NCBI GenBank assembly: GCA_964036045.1
Contig: OZ038383.1
Span: 67,957,725-68,021,724, forward strand
Reading direction: 5' to 3'
Length of the DNA stretch: 64,000 bases
DNA from: Eutreptiella sp. 'Long Island Sound 2002'
Taxonomy: Eukaryota > Euglenozoa > Euglenophyceae > Eutreptiales > Eutreptiaceae
Every line of letters starts with the position of its first letter. Position 1 is the stretch's first letter. Under the pieces are notes generated by a model. That model saw nothing but the letters and a program-made list of their open reading frames with translations. It made no database searches and was not told where the DNA came from. Positions 10,448 to 20,224 of this stretch are shown here, piece after piece. Both the position numbers and the translations under genes were made by a program.

Positions 10448-11371
10448 TTGCGCATGCCCTCAGGGAATGCATCCCATGGGGAGGAAACACCATACGGGAT
10501 CGATCAATTTATTCAGGATCTCCGTGCGAGCACCCTCCCCTATTGTAAAGAGATGGCCTCCATCGTTGACGACATCAAACGATGTGAAAATACAATTACA
10601 CAATTGGAGTCACAAGTCATTTTTCCAAAATACCCACAATGTCATAATGACTCGCCATACTGGTTCAACAAAGTTGTGTCCCAACATCATTTCATCTTTC
10701 CCGTCCAGGACCCTGTCCCCGTGTCCCATGTGGATGCCCCGCTGTTGTGGCGTTTTCCCTCCATGCTATTCCACCACCCACTCCTGCTTAAGGGATGGAG
10801 CTTGTATGCCGCCAAGCGGAGTACATCCTCATGGTTCAAAGCAACGAGACCCCTCATACCAGAATTTTTGGATGGGTGGGAGGACTATGAAAGAGTTGTT
10901 TTGGCTACCTACGAGCCCATCCATTGGGCCTCAATTTCTTACGAGATGGCCCACGATTTCTTTGCCACATTTGAGACGTGCCTTCAGGTAGGTACAACCG
11001 TATGCATTAGTGCTTTTGGTTTGTTTTGCTCACCGCTACACGCCGATGCACCCTTCGATACACCGCGCGTTGATTGGTTCAACGGCATCAACGCACTCGT
11101 GTTTGTTCTCTCTGATGATAGTCCCAATGTCGTATTCACCAAGACAAGGCTGCGCGCTTTGTGGATGTCCTCCACACCTTGCTCTGTAATTTTCATTGTT
11201 GCAGCGTGTTGCGACGCTTTCTGGCATTGGTGTACCTGTCAAGCTTCTATGTTTCCTGGTGGGGTCCTTGCTATACTTACCGATTTTGATGTGTACATGC
11301 CGACTCTGATTGGGTCTGCTGCGTCTCCGGTGCGAGTGATCCTTGTTGAAAACCAACCAGCACGACATTAG
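10448..11371 (+). CDS. PLE main ORF, N-terminal segment of unknown function
   Basis: A 307-codon open stretch ending at TAG (11369-11371). It is in the same frame as the GIY-YIG/RT stretch that begins two codons later, so the TAG most likely interrupts one protein. It starts with a helical region (RCENTITQLESQV) and continues with aromatic-rich sequence. I recognise no domain. TAA and TGA at 10427 and 10442 separate it, in frame, from the previous segment. The start codon is not meaningful in this decayed copy. Confidence 0.55.
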   Translation: MRMPSGNASHGEETPYGIDQFIQDLRASTLPYCKEMASIVDDIKRCENTITQLESQVIFPKYPQCHNDSPYWFNKVVSQHHFIFPVQDPVPVSHVDAPLLWRFPSMLFHHPLLLKGWSLYAAKRSTSSWFKATRPLIPEFLDGWEDYERVVLATYEPIHWASISYEMAHDFFATFETCLQVGTTVCISAFGLFCSPLHADAPFDTPRVDWFNGINALVFVLSDDSPNVVFTKTRLRALWMSSTPCSVIFIVAACCDAFWHWCTCQASMFPGGVLAILTDFDVYMPTLIGSAASPVRVILVENQPARH

Positions 11372-11377
11372 TGGCCC

Positions 11378-13822
11378 ATGCGGTCACTTGACACACACAC
11401 GTTCTTCGCCCACACTTTGAAAGTGTGCTACAAGAGTGCATACCACCTATCCATGCTACGCATGTGTGAGCGTGTGAATATTTCACTGGTCAGGGCAGAT
11501 TGGAAACGGATATGGGAACACCAGTGCTCCCGCAGGGAGCGTGCCCTCGCGGGCACCAGGGACTGGACCGCTATTGGCCAATCTTTCGACACCGTTGGGA
11601 AAATGCTAGGCTGCTGCCCGATAGCATGGATCCAGCGTGTGTGCTACCTCATGGGCACGACTTACAGCCCTTGCAGCGTGTTCCGTCGTGGCCCCTGCGT
11701 ATACATACTATTCCCTATGGAACTAGGGGCCATATACATTGGCTGCGTGGGAGCAATCCAGTACTACCACCGACACCGCAAACACAAATGGAAGACATAC
11801 GGCGTAGGCCACCACAGTAGGCAGGCATTTGATCATGCCAAAGAGCACCTTGGCAAAAGGCTTTGGGCTTTAAAAAAACTTTCACGTGGCAAATACAAGC
11901 GATGGAGCATGGCCCAGATGTATGCTCTAATGGCATCCATTGGGGCACACAGGTGGGTACTGGTACCTGTGGAAATGGCCATGCCTGCAGACTGCATGCG
12001 CAAGGAAACAAAATGGCTCGGAGCTCTTCCGCGGAACGTGAACACTGCACCCCCCCCTCGAAGCCCCCTGAAGTACTTGCAGATTCTGAAGGGGGGTCTG
12101 GCACCTGCCGCCCATTTCCCAACAGAATTTACGTCCATGGTACGATGGGAAGTGTATGGGAAGCGCTCTACGCTAGGCGCCAAGGAGGCTCTTAGCTTGA
12201 TGGTCGTGTCCGAACCTGGTTTGGGCGTGCGTTTGTGGCGCCAACTCTTTGACCATGTGTGTGCACGACTACGCAGGGAATGTACACACCAAAATGTTTC
12301 ACTCTTCAAGGAAATGCCAGTGTGTTTGCCTGGTTCCTGCGATCAGCTGTGTGGTCCATTTGTGGACATGACACGCTCGGTTATCCGCCAGAGCCCTGCC
12401 CCCCGTTGGCTGAAACAGTATTACATGAATAGAGTCATGATCAAGCCCCGACACTCTGCGTCTGTGGGCCATTTGTTGCATTCCCCGCGTTTCACATACA
12501 CACCAGCTACACTGCAGCAAGATCTGAACGCTGCCTGTCCATGTGCCAAACACCCTGCCATATGCCAACCCGCCCCCCTGAACCACATTGTCATACGGCC
12601 TACGGACCCTGACCGAGGAAACCTGTACCGAGATGTATTACACCGCCCCACTTTGGCCCAGTGTATGATGAATGCCACCCTGCCCTCCCCGAGCACGTTT
12701 TTTATCTGCGTCCATGACCCTTTCCGCATTCTCTCGCGTGCCCTGCCCCAACTTGGACCCAAGCTCTGGCTGGCAATGAAGCATGCCTTCTGGGAACAGG
12801 GAAAAAGCATTTACCGGGGGTTGGAAGCAAGTGCAGACCCCCGTATACACCCAGAGACTGTACGTGATGTGCGCAATGCGCACCCATGGCTGTCCTGGGG
12901 TCCGCTGGACAAAAATGCAGCCGTGCTTGTGGCACACTGTGGCGTACTACGCCCACGCTTTTTCACAGAGCATTTTAATGATAGCCCCAGGTACACCGCA
13001 CTCCAGTCCTACGCCGACCCCACCCTTGCACAGTCCTATGTTCTCTGCCACATAGCAGAAAGTGCCTTTGAACAGGGATGCGGCGCCTATGTACCCCGCA
13101 ACTGGAGCCGCCGGTGTGTCACATACTGCATGTCATACATCAAACATGAATCCACTGAAGCAACAGGTTACTTCAAGGTGTGCCCAATCATTTCCCATGC
13201 TGTACACCCCCTACAAAACCTGGGCACCCGTATGAGTCGGGCCCTGAGTCTCTCGGTCCAACAATTGGCTTCTATGCCTGGAAACTCTGAAGCCTTCACA
13301 ATGCCGGACGTTTTGCAACATTTTCGTAATGTCGATGAGGCCATGCAACAACAATCACATGATACGGCGGACTGGAAACTGGGGGAACTAGATCTTGAGG
13401 ACATGTTGCTCAATATCGACAAGGGACTTCTACTTGAATCATACGACTATATGATTGAGCGACTGGACCAGTTTGTGCCCCCAGCCCAGGGTAGATACCT
13501 GAGCAGGAGCAGGTTCGTACATTTTGTCTCTATCTCTACCATCGATAAACAATTTGACTGCCTCCACAGGGCCCCTGGGATGGACGTCTACCACTACATC
13601 CCTGTCAACTGCCTCCGCAATTTTGTGCACTTCAAGGTCCGGTTTAACAATCTTCTTTGTGCGGGGAGATATGTGCTATCTCAGCACAGGGACGTGCCTA
13701 TGGGGGGCAAACTATCCAGCCAACTTTCCTTGCTCTTCTTGATGTGTAAAGAGATGCATAGCACACACATCTCCCTGTTTGGAACCGCGGTGTTCCACAC
13801 GCGCTATAAGGATAACATTTAA
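11378..13822 (+). CDS. PLE GIY-YIG endonuclease-reverse transcriptase (C-terminus cut by a stop)
   Basis: 814 codons. An N-terminal GIY-YIG nuclease is visible: CVYI (residues 107-110), YIG (120-122), an Arg in HHSRQAFDHAKEH (149), the catalytic Glu in RKETKWLGALPRN (210) and an Asn at 220 or 222. The RT follows: a VCPIISHAVHP block like the RPIV motif, motif A LDLEDMLLNID (Asp about 672), a VPMGGKLSSQ block (about 773), and RYKDN (809-813), which has Asn where the second catalytic Asp is usual. These motifs fit Penelope-type RTs (D..SLYTNI, GxPMGS). The ORF ends in TAA right after RYKDNI, yet the same frame continues coding-like to 14134. The order EN-RT is the reverse of classical Penelope. 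Confidence 0.8.
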   Translation: MRSLDTHTFFAHTLKVCYKSAYHLSMLRMCERVNISLVRADWKRIWEHQCSRRERALAGTRDWTAIGQSFDTVGKMLGCCPIAWIQRVCYLMGTTYSPCSVFRRGPCVYILFPMELGAIYIGCVGAIQYYHRHRKHKWKTYGVGHHSRQAFDHAKEHLGKRLWALKKLSRGKYKRWSMAQMYALMASIGAHRWVLVPVEMAMPADCMRKETKWLGALPRNVNTAPPPRSPLKYLQILKGGLAPAAHFPTEFTSMVRWEVYGKRSTLGAKEALSLMVVSEPGLGVRLWRQLFDHVCARLRRECTHQNVSLFKEMPVCLPGSCDQLCGPFVDMTRSVIRQSPAPRWLKQYYMNRVMIKPRHSASVGHLLHSPRFTYTPATLQQDLNAACPCAKHPAICQPAPLNHIVIRPTDPDRGNLYRDVLHRPTLAQCMMNATLPSPSTFFICVHDPFRILSRALPQLGPKLWLAMKHAFWEQGKSIYRGLEASADPRIHPETVRDVRNAHPWLSWGPLDKNAAVLVAHCGVLRPRFFTEHFNDSPRYTALQSYADPTLAQSYVLCHIAESAFEQGCGAYVPRNWSRRCVTYCMSYIKHESTEATGYFKVCPIISHAVHPLQNLGTRMSRALSLSVQQLASMPGNSEAFTMPDVLQHFRNVDEAMQQQSHDTADWKLGELDLEDMLLNIDKGLLLESYDYMIERLDQFVPPAQGRYLSRSRFVHFVSISTIDKQFDCLHRAPGMDVYHYIPVNCLRNFVHFKVRFNNLLCAGRYVLSQHRDVPMGGKLSSQLSLLFLMCKEMHSTHISLFGTAVFHTRYKDNI

Positions 13823-14531
13823 GTCTGCGGCCCACCTGGAACCGTGTTCCCCTTTATGCTTCTGTGGTGTGACGCCCTAAGTACTCTGTACACTATCCCC
13901 GTGCAGGTCGAAGGATATGGGAGCGCCATTAACGTGTCGGAGAGCACAATTCATGTTGCCAACAGCGGGCTCAGCATGACCGTGCGCTGTAACAGGCTCG
14001 AGCTGTCAGAACGGAATTCCAAAACCATACAGGAGATGGCCCGACCCCTGGTCTCTGAATTGCAGAAATGTTATGAAATCCCTCGTGCCTGGGTGTGCCT
14101 CCGAATGCCCTCTGTGGGCGCTATCTGCGTCTGATGTGGCAACGAATGTGCGTTCCGTATGCACCGAACTAGGGTTGAAAACCATTCGAACAGTGATACC
14201 CCACCGGTGGCATGCGCTCCAGCGACGGGGGTCTTGGTGGACATTGGCGATCTACATGCAGCCTAGTGGCAGGGATATAGCTGGCGATGGCATATCGCGC
14301 CTGACCTCCTCCTCCCATGACAGGATGTATCTCTGTGCTTCCCTTTTTGAAATCTTCTTAACGCACCAACTTGTTCAGGGGCTGGGATCCCCCAATCTCT
14401 GTGCTTCCATATGCAGTCCCTGGGATGGGGGTTGTGTGGCCCTCATGGGCATAATGCGCGCCTACGATGATTATGATGACTTTCTCCCCCTGATATATTC
14501 CTCTGCAACCTTTATTATGATTTTTTCCTAA
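13823..14531 (+). pseudogene. PLE RT C-terminal remainder (thumb/connection), broken
   Basis: Directly follows the TAA at 13820-13822 in the same frame (VCGPPGTVFPFMLLW...) and stays open to 14134; a second frame, open to 14531, takes over near 14090 (LWALSASDVATNVRSVCTELG). Read together they give about 230 codons of plausible C-terminal sequence, with an acidic end (YDDYDDF). No second endonuclease is visible here, in keeping with the nuclease being at the N-terminus. 14532-14600 is a short spacer before the right repeat. Confidence 0.55.
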
Positions 14532-14600
14532 GATATTGCCTTACTGGGTCTGTTTAATGTGCTATGTCTCAGCACCACAGTCCGGAATGGGTTAGTGGGA

Positions 14601-15067
14601 TTTTTTCTGTGGCGCTGAAGGACATCCAGAGCTGTGTGATGCCCTCTCAGCGCCACAGAGACAATGTACTCTCTCTATATTTTTTTTCTCATCATCTTTT
14701 TTTCAATTTTCTTTTTTTTCGTAGTGCAGAATTTTCTGCTTTTCGCCCCTACTGTGTTTATCAGGGCATGTGTGGGCAGTCTGTTTTTCACCATCTGAGC
14801 AGCAGTATGCAAGCCTTTTTTTTTCAGCCGAAATCGTTTTAGGCAAAAGGTGGCCGGCAGCAGTGGTCAGGCGTGCTCGGCATATACGTCTCACTTCTTG
14901 CCTCGGCACTGCATGTATCATGAGAAAAAAAGTGTCTTTTACGCGTTGTTTGTTGTTTTCCTGCTTCAATTAATTTTGCGGATGGACTATACACTGTACC
15001 TTCTCTCGCTGTTTCAGCTTACTTCTGATGAGCCTATATTGTGCTATGCTTGCATCATTCTGTAGTG
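14601..15067 (+). repeat. PLE right direct terminal repeat (pLTR)
   Basis: Partner of 8346-8811. It begins at TTTTTTCTGTGGC and ends at TTCTGTAGTG, after which E Gag sequence resumes within about 40 bp. Confidence 0.9.
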
Positions 15068-15389
15068 CTCAGCCCCACTCTAAGGAAGGGAGGGCCATGT
15101 TGAGCAGTTGAAACACATGAATGAGACCCCCCCCTCCCATGGTAAAGGGGCCCCCAATCTTTTCTACTGCCGTCCTATGGACGAGGAGCGTGGACCCTGC
15201 CACGCGCCCGACTGTGATGGGCGTAGTGCTTGCCTGCTCAAACTGCGGCGCAAGCAGAATACCAAAGATGGTCAGGAGGCGAAGCATCAGGACTCTTTCC
15301 GCTGCACGATAACGTGCAGATATTGCGGCAAGGGTTGGCATTATGAGGATGAATGCCACATAAAACGCCACGAATCCAAAAAAACTTAA
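15068..15389 (+). pseudogene. gag: Element E: Gag nucleocapsid with CCHC zinc knuckle
   Basis: The frame ending at 15389 contains CRYCGKGWHYEDEC, a canonical CX2CX4HX4C zinc knuckle encoded at about 15315-15356, preceded by TIT and a Lys/Glu-rich stretch. It is close to CAFCGKRKHYEDEC in the Gag of element C, including the sequence before it (DSFRCTIT against DHYRCTIT). It therefore belongs to the same Gag as 7682-8345 and shows that the PLE landed inside one gene. Nucleocapsid knuckles bind the element's RNA. Confidence 0.85.
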
Positions 15390-15605
15390 GAAAGCAGAAG
15401 AAAGCAGCAGAGGCGTAAGGACCCGGTAACGGTGGTAACCCGAGGGGGGAGGTCGCACCCCAGGGGCATCCGCCGGTAAGGGTAACCCTGGTGGAGGATG
15501 AAAGTCCTCAGCCCCCCCCACTGGTGGATGAGGAACACCCAACCCCACACCTAAGGGTGAGCAGGAGGATGAAGAACGGACTGTCCCCTCCACCCCCAGC
15601 GCTGG
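15390..15605 (+). other. Element E: linker between zinc knuckle and protease, cut by A
   Basis: Low-complexity GGT/CCC-rich sequence following the knuckle, without a recognisable domain. It ends with the CTGG target-site duplication (15602-15605) of element A. The E coding sequence resumes 47.8 kb away, at 63418. Confidence 0.55.
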
Positions 15606-18600
15606 TGAAGCGGTACCATGAACCTATGGCCCATGGCCCAGAGGCCTGTGAGCCGTCACACCCGTGTGGAAGCCGTTGACACCGGCTGTCAGCGTGATAT
15701 CCCTGTTCTCTAGTCCACAAAATCTGGAATCTGATTTCTAACCAATAAATCGATGTAGAATTACCATAATTTTATTGTCTTGGGCGATTTTTGGTCGGAA
15801 ATCGGTGAAGTACCCGATTTCTACCGCGATTTCTAATTGTCGTGAAATCGCCGCCTGTTGTCGCCTGTTCGCGCGCTTTGGTCGCTTCTCTGTGGCGAGT
15901 TTTGTGAGGGATTTATCTCGAGTACCTTTGAGATTCTAAGAGAACTTGAGGGCTGGATCTAGAGGATTTTTCTTGTACTTTCATCTGGTGTGTTCACAAG
16001 AACTTTTCGTCGTTGTGTCTGAGAGAAAATCAGCGCGCAAGCTTTTCTGTCAATCGCTCGAACTCATGGTTCTCAAGTACCATGAGTTCGGACGGAACCC
16101 TACATTCACCCCCTATGCCTTTCATACATGCCCCTTCCACATGGGCATATCATGTTGAATAGGGAAGAGGGCAATAGGGATTTTTTAGGCAGCCTATGAG
16201 TTTCGCAAACCAAAGTCGTTTGCGTGCCCAAACGCTCACTTTGTGGCCTTGTGAGCATGAACGTTAAAAGCCGAACACAATGCTCACAAGACGAAAGACC
16301 CTAGGCTATCTTTAATTTTCGAGCCAACTCAACGATGGCTCCACGCAATTCAATGCGTACCAAAACTCACTTTTTGAAAAAGGGCAAATTTTGGTCGAAG
16401 ATTAGGCCAAAATGGCCGAAACCCGAGGCTCGTGCTCCGAGCCTCTGGGGAGTTGAGCCTTGAACCAAGGCAATATATAAAGTAGAGACCACGAAAAACA
16501 TCGTGGATGGCTTGGTTGGTTTTCACAACCTTGTCTCATATTTTATATAATGTCGCCTGGTGAGCACGCGTGCCATACCGCCTCTTTGCACACGCGCTCA
16601 TATGCAAGCACTAATGACATGAGTGGGCAGAGACGATCTAACCATAGTGGGCATATTTGAAGGCACCTACTATGGGCCTACTCCAAAACTGTTTGCTCAT
16701 ATTTTTGCTCCTCAATGACCAAAAGATATGTACATACCAATATCGCCGATATATGCACTTTTTCCCATAAATAGTGTGCTTCAAGGATTGAGGTGTGAAA
16801 AATGTTTCCATTATGCTTTGAACCTCAGCCCTTGTTGCAAAAGGGAGGCAAAGCTTCGGTTTGCATCCATGCAAAAGCCCGAGCCTCATTTCTCTTGTGA
16901 TACTGAGATACAATTTTTCGTGTGACCACTTTTGGGTGATTTTTTGCCGTTTTGCCCAGAATGGCCACAACCCCCTTCTCCCCATGATTTCACCGCCGAG
17001 GTGTGCGCCACTTGACCAAGGGTCAGGGCGATTTGGAGAGGGCACATAAACCCGCATCAAATGGGGTGTGGCTTCTCCTCTTGAAGGAAGAGTGGTGAGT
17101 TACCCAATTTCGGGTATGTTGCCATTCTGCCCCATTTGTGTGTCACTTTCCCTCCAATGGGGAAAATGACTAAAGGCGACCATGAGGGTTGGCAAGCGGC
17201 ATATATTGGGACCTAAGTCCCATGTGTCTATAGCGTCTTTGGTTGAAAGAATCCTTGCCGTGGCCATGGAGATATGGAATCATGAGTGCGGGCCGTGTTG
17301 GCCAAATTTCCCTGTTTTTGCCATTGTGTACCACATTGGAACTACCATATCTCCATGGGGCCACGGGATTTAGCCAGGAAAGGAAGAAGAATATTGTAGC
17401 AGATGACCAAGGGTTGAACACCATGGACCTTCGTATTTGCTCATCTGGCTCATCCGGAGTTATTTAACTTTTGGTGCGATCCATGATCTCCCCCGTTGCA
17501 CCGCATGCTGCTTTCTGCCCCATCCGCGTGTTCATCCCCTCGATGAACAGCAAGCAGCCTGTGTGACAGCAAGCCAGAACCCAGGGCATGGGACCAAAGG
17601 GGATATCAAGGGTTGTGAATCACGGCTTGGCGCGTCAGTGTCGCCAAGGTTTCCTACCCTGCACGGTGGACCAAGACGACCGATTTTGGCATTTTGGCAG
17701 TTATGGACCCTCTTTGGATTGTCACCACGGCGAGTGGCATGAGGATCTTTGAGGGCCAAGTGCATGGTAGTCTATGTTGGACTCCCGGTGGATTGCGTGT
17801 GGAATGAGTGATCCGATCTGCAAGGCGGTGTGGAGATATCGTATTGGGGACACCCCAAATTTGGCTCAATTTGAGCAGCCAAAATGACCCCCTCTTGGGA
17901 CCCCAATTTCACCCCCCGTGTGGTCAATTGGCGGCCCCATATCTCTTTGCCCATGATAAGTACTGACGCAATTTTAAGTCGTGCACTCAGATAAAGGTCC
18001 TAGGTCCTGCCTCCTATCCTGTGGGTCATTGGCCTGGTCGGGTGAGCCACGCGTGGAAATGACGCCAATTTTGGTGATTTTGGCATCATGACCCCACTTG
18101 ACGAACCCGTGGTGCCCTGATGCCGGGACCTCAGAGGGAATCAGGTTGCGTGAGGGCTCCAGGGACTTCGTACTCGAGAGGCTTACGGTCAGTTGCCTCG
18201 TCTCTACCTCTGGCGGGTCCGGACGATGGGTCAATTTCGGAGTTTTTCGAGCTAATGTCAGTTTTGGCTGAAACAGCCAATTTTCAGCTACCAACTCCTA
18301 GGGGATATTGGCGGGGCCTTATCTCTGGTCCTAAATGGGGGTTAGGACCCGTTGTTAAGGGAGCATAGGGGGGCACTGTTGGTTGGCCTTGGAGCCACTT
18401 GGTTCCCAGGAACTCGCCTGTGGCTGGGCAGAACACCCTCCCTCATTGGCAGGGTTTCAGGGTCTGGATTGAGTAGGGCATGGGTTGTGTTTGAGCCCGC
18501 GCCCCTGCCAGCCACTGGTAGGGTCCGACCTGGGATTGGGATATCCGTCCCCATTGATTGTGTATTGTCCTGTGATGCCCTTACCTTGTTGCAGTCTTAA

Positions 18601-18796
18601 CCCCATGTGGGCATATCCTGATGTGTTGCTGTACATACTTTTGTTCCCCTGTTTCAGAGTGGAAAGGATCCTGAAACGCTTTGTCACATGACACGAGCAT
18701 GAGGATGCCCTTGTGAGCGCAGTGCTTTGCCTGCCTGCTTGCTTGCGCGTGACCGCCGCAGCGTCCTGTGGCCAGGCCCCCCACGGGAACGCGTCA
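15606..18796 (+). repeat. Element A 5' LTR (3,191 bp)
   Basis: Begins TGAAGCGG and ends GCGTCA, matching 60209-63417 throughout with obvious divergence (roughly one in eight in the stretch around 15920-16060). The first ~250 bp and the last ~1.1 kb also match the LTRs of B, but the middle (about 15860-17680) does not. The length is unusual: gypsy LTRs are mostly a few hundred bp to 2 kb. There is no coding content. Confidence 0.93.
18672..18682 (+). promoter_or_regulatory. Putative self-primer sequence in A 5' LTR (predicted RNA 5' end)
   Basis: TGAAACGCTTT. It is exactly complementary to the 11 bases directly after this LTR (18797-18807). It lies 125 bp from the LTR end and is conserved in all four A/B LTRs (20351-20361, 36440-36450 and 63293-63303 as well). 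In Tf1 of fission yeast the first 11 bases of the transcript prime reverse transcription in this way, which would place the start of R here. Confidence 0.65.
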
Positions 18797-18807
18797 AAAG
18801 CGTTTCA
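18797..18807 (+). promoter_or_regulatory. Element A primer-binding site, self-priming type
   Basis: AAAGCGTTTCA, the first 11 bases after the 5' LTR. It lacks the TGG expected for complementarity to a tRNA CCA end, and instead pairs perfectly with 18672-18682. The match is exactly 11 bp: the next base on either side does not pair. B has the same arrangement. Confidence 0.65.
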
Positions 18808-19124
18808 CCGCCGCGGGGTTACCCATCCCTCGCGTGCCACTCGGGGCCGCCTGAACCCCGAGCACCACGGGCTTTGCAGCGCCGCCCGGAGCATCGCCCC
18901 GAGCGTCAGCAACAGCGCCGAGTCCGTGAAGGAGGTGTAGCGACCGGAACTCTGACATCAGCGAGTTCTTTCGGCTGACCAGCACCGGCCGCACTCCCAG
19001 CTACATCACCCACCTCCACAACCACCATCGGGCGTTTTGGTCCCAGCCCTGTAGATAGAGTGGACCACAGCAACCGCTTCAACAGCCACCTCCAGGACTA
19101 GTCCATCGAGAGGAGCGAGCGCCC
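18808..19124 (+). other. Element A untranslated leader
   Basis: About 320 bp between the primer site and the Gag start. It is GC-rich, without a convincing ORF, and resembles the B leader (35991-36302). Frames opening in it (for example 18713-18940) differ between A and B. Confidence 0.55.
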
Positions 19125-20224
19125 ATGGTGAACAGGCAGGAGGCGGGCAAGACGTGGCCGCTGCCCCGCCCCCATGCGGTGCGCCTACTGCGTGGGTTGG
19201 TTTGGGGGCAGCACTACCGCCACAGCAACCCTCAGTGCGAAGGCGGCATGCCCGGGAGCTTCGAGGTCCGCGAGGACATGGGCGCCGACCGCCTGCAGGC
19301 AGTGGAAGACTGGCTGCGGGTGGAAGGGTACGCCTACTGCTCCGCCAGAAGCCCTGGAGGGTCTTGGCCCGCCCAGACAGGCCCGGCGAAGGGCTGCGCC
19401 CCGACGGGATCGATGAGGACGCGAACTCCAACGAGTACCCGTCGGGCGCCACGATCAACGTCTCTATATGGGACATGATCGAAAAGAAGCCCCCGGAACC
19501 GAGGAACGAGCGCAGGCTGCAGGCCAGCAACAGCAGCGCGTCCCCAGGGAAGGAGAAGCGATCCGCCGGGGACAAGAAGCGGGACAAGAAATGGCGGGAG
19601 TACCAGGAATCCCTGGCCGCCAAAGCCGCCCAAGCCGCGGAGAACAAGACCAAGGGGGGAACCCCAGCCCCCAGCCCCCAACGGGCCAGTGGCGGTCACC
19701 ACCCCGGCCAAACCACCCTTGGCGACTTCCTGGAAGTCGCCAAGAAGGCCAAGGCCAAGCCCCGTCCGCTGCACCTGAGGAAGTCAGGCCCCAGCAGCGA
19801 CGTGGAGTCGGCCCACCGTGGGAGGATGCCGGACGACGAGGCCAGCTCCAGCAGCATCGTCGCCCCCGACTGAGGGGACGTGGCCCGCGCCTGCGAGCGT
19901 GCCTGCGGAGTGCCCTGCAACCTCCGGGTTGCCCGGCAACGGGCCACGCAGCAGAACGCTGCCGCCGAGGGCGCAATCGGCATCGCCCAGCAGGAGGCTG
20001 CAGAGTGGGGCAGAGGCATGGCCTTCCATGCCTCGACCGTTGCGGCCGTTGCAGCCGGAGTCACGGCTGCAGCCGCCCAGGAGGCAGCGGCTGCCCGGGT
20101 CAGGAGTGAGGTGGCGGTAGCCGCGCAGGAAGCGGCGGCCGCCGAGGAAGCCCGCCTGGCCCAGGAGGCCATTGCCCGCAAGGAGGCCGAGGTGGAAGCG
20201 CTGGAAGAGGCGCTTGCCCCAAAG
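19125..20224 (+). pseudogene. gag: Element A: Gag, N-terminal region (interrupted by B)
   Basis: Starts at the ATG of MVNRQEAGKTW, as in the intact B copy. A one-base shift after VEGYAY (near 19335) moves reading to the frame RQKPWRVLARP...; an in-frame TGA follows VAPD at 19871-19873 where B has CAA. The alanine-rich helical stretch AAAAQEAAAARVRSEV then leads to VEALEEALAPK, where B is inserted; the partner half resumes at 39288. The function of the N-terminal region is unknown. A QTTLGDFL motif near 19711-19734 with basic residues after it resembles a PCNA-binding box, though the last aromatic is Leu. Confidence 0.75.

Larger units (their letters stand above)
8346..15067 (+). mobile_element. 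Penelope-like element (PLE) with GIY-YIG upstream of RT
   Basis: A 6.7-kb element bounded by two ~466-bp direct repeats and inserted into the Gag gene of E: capsid-like coding lies directly to its left and the Gag zinc knuckle directly to its right. It encodes a small basic Gly-rich ORF, a Ser/Lys-rich segment, and a long ORF with a GIY-YIG endonuclease followed by a reverse transcriptase of the Penelope type. The direct repeats fit the pseudo-LTRs known from Penelope-like elements. EN before RT is the permuted order known from the Naiad/Chlamys group. I see no clear target-site duplication. The copy is dead: the long ORF is broken by stops and frameshifts. Confidence 0.82.

Noticed and set aside
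10448-14134. Reassigned stop codons in the host, suggested by in-frame TAG and TAA in the PLE
   Set aside because: All three stops occur inside the elements, and A/B comparison shows sense codons at most of these places in the other copy, so ordinary decay explains them.
8346-15067. Classical LTR retrotransposon
   Set aside because: The terminal repeats lack TG...CA ends, there is no protease, RNase H or DDE integrase, and the nuclease is GIY-YIG.
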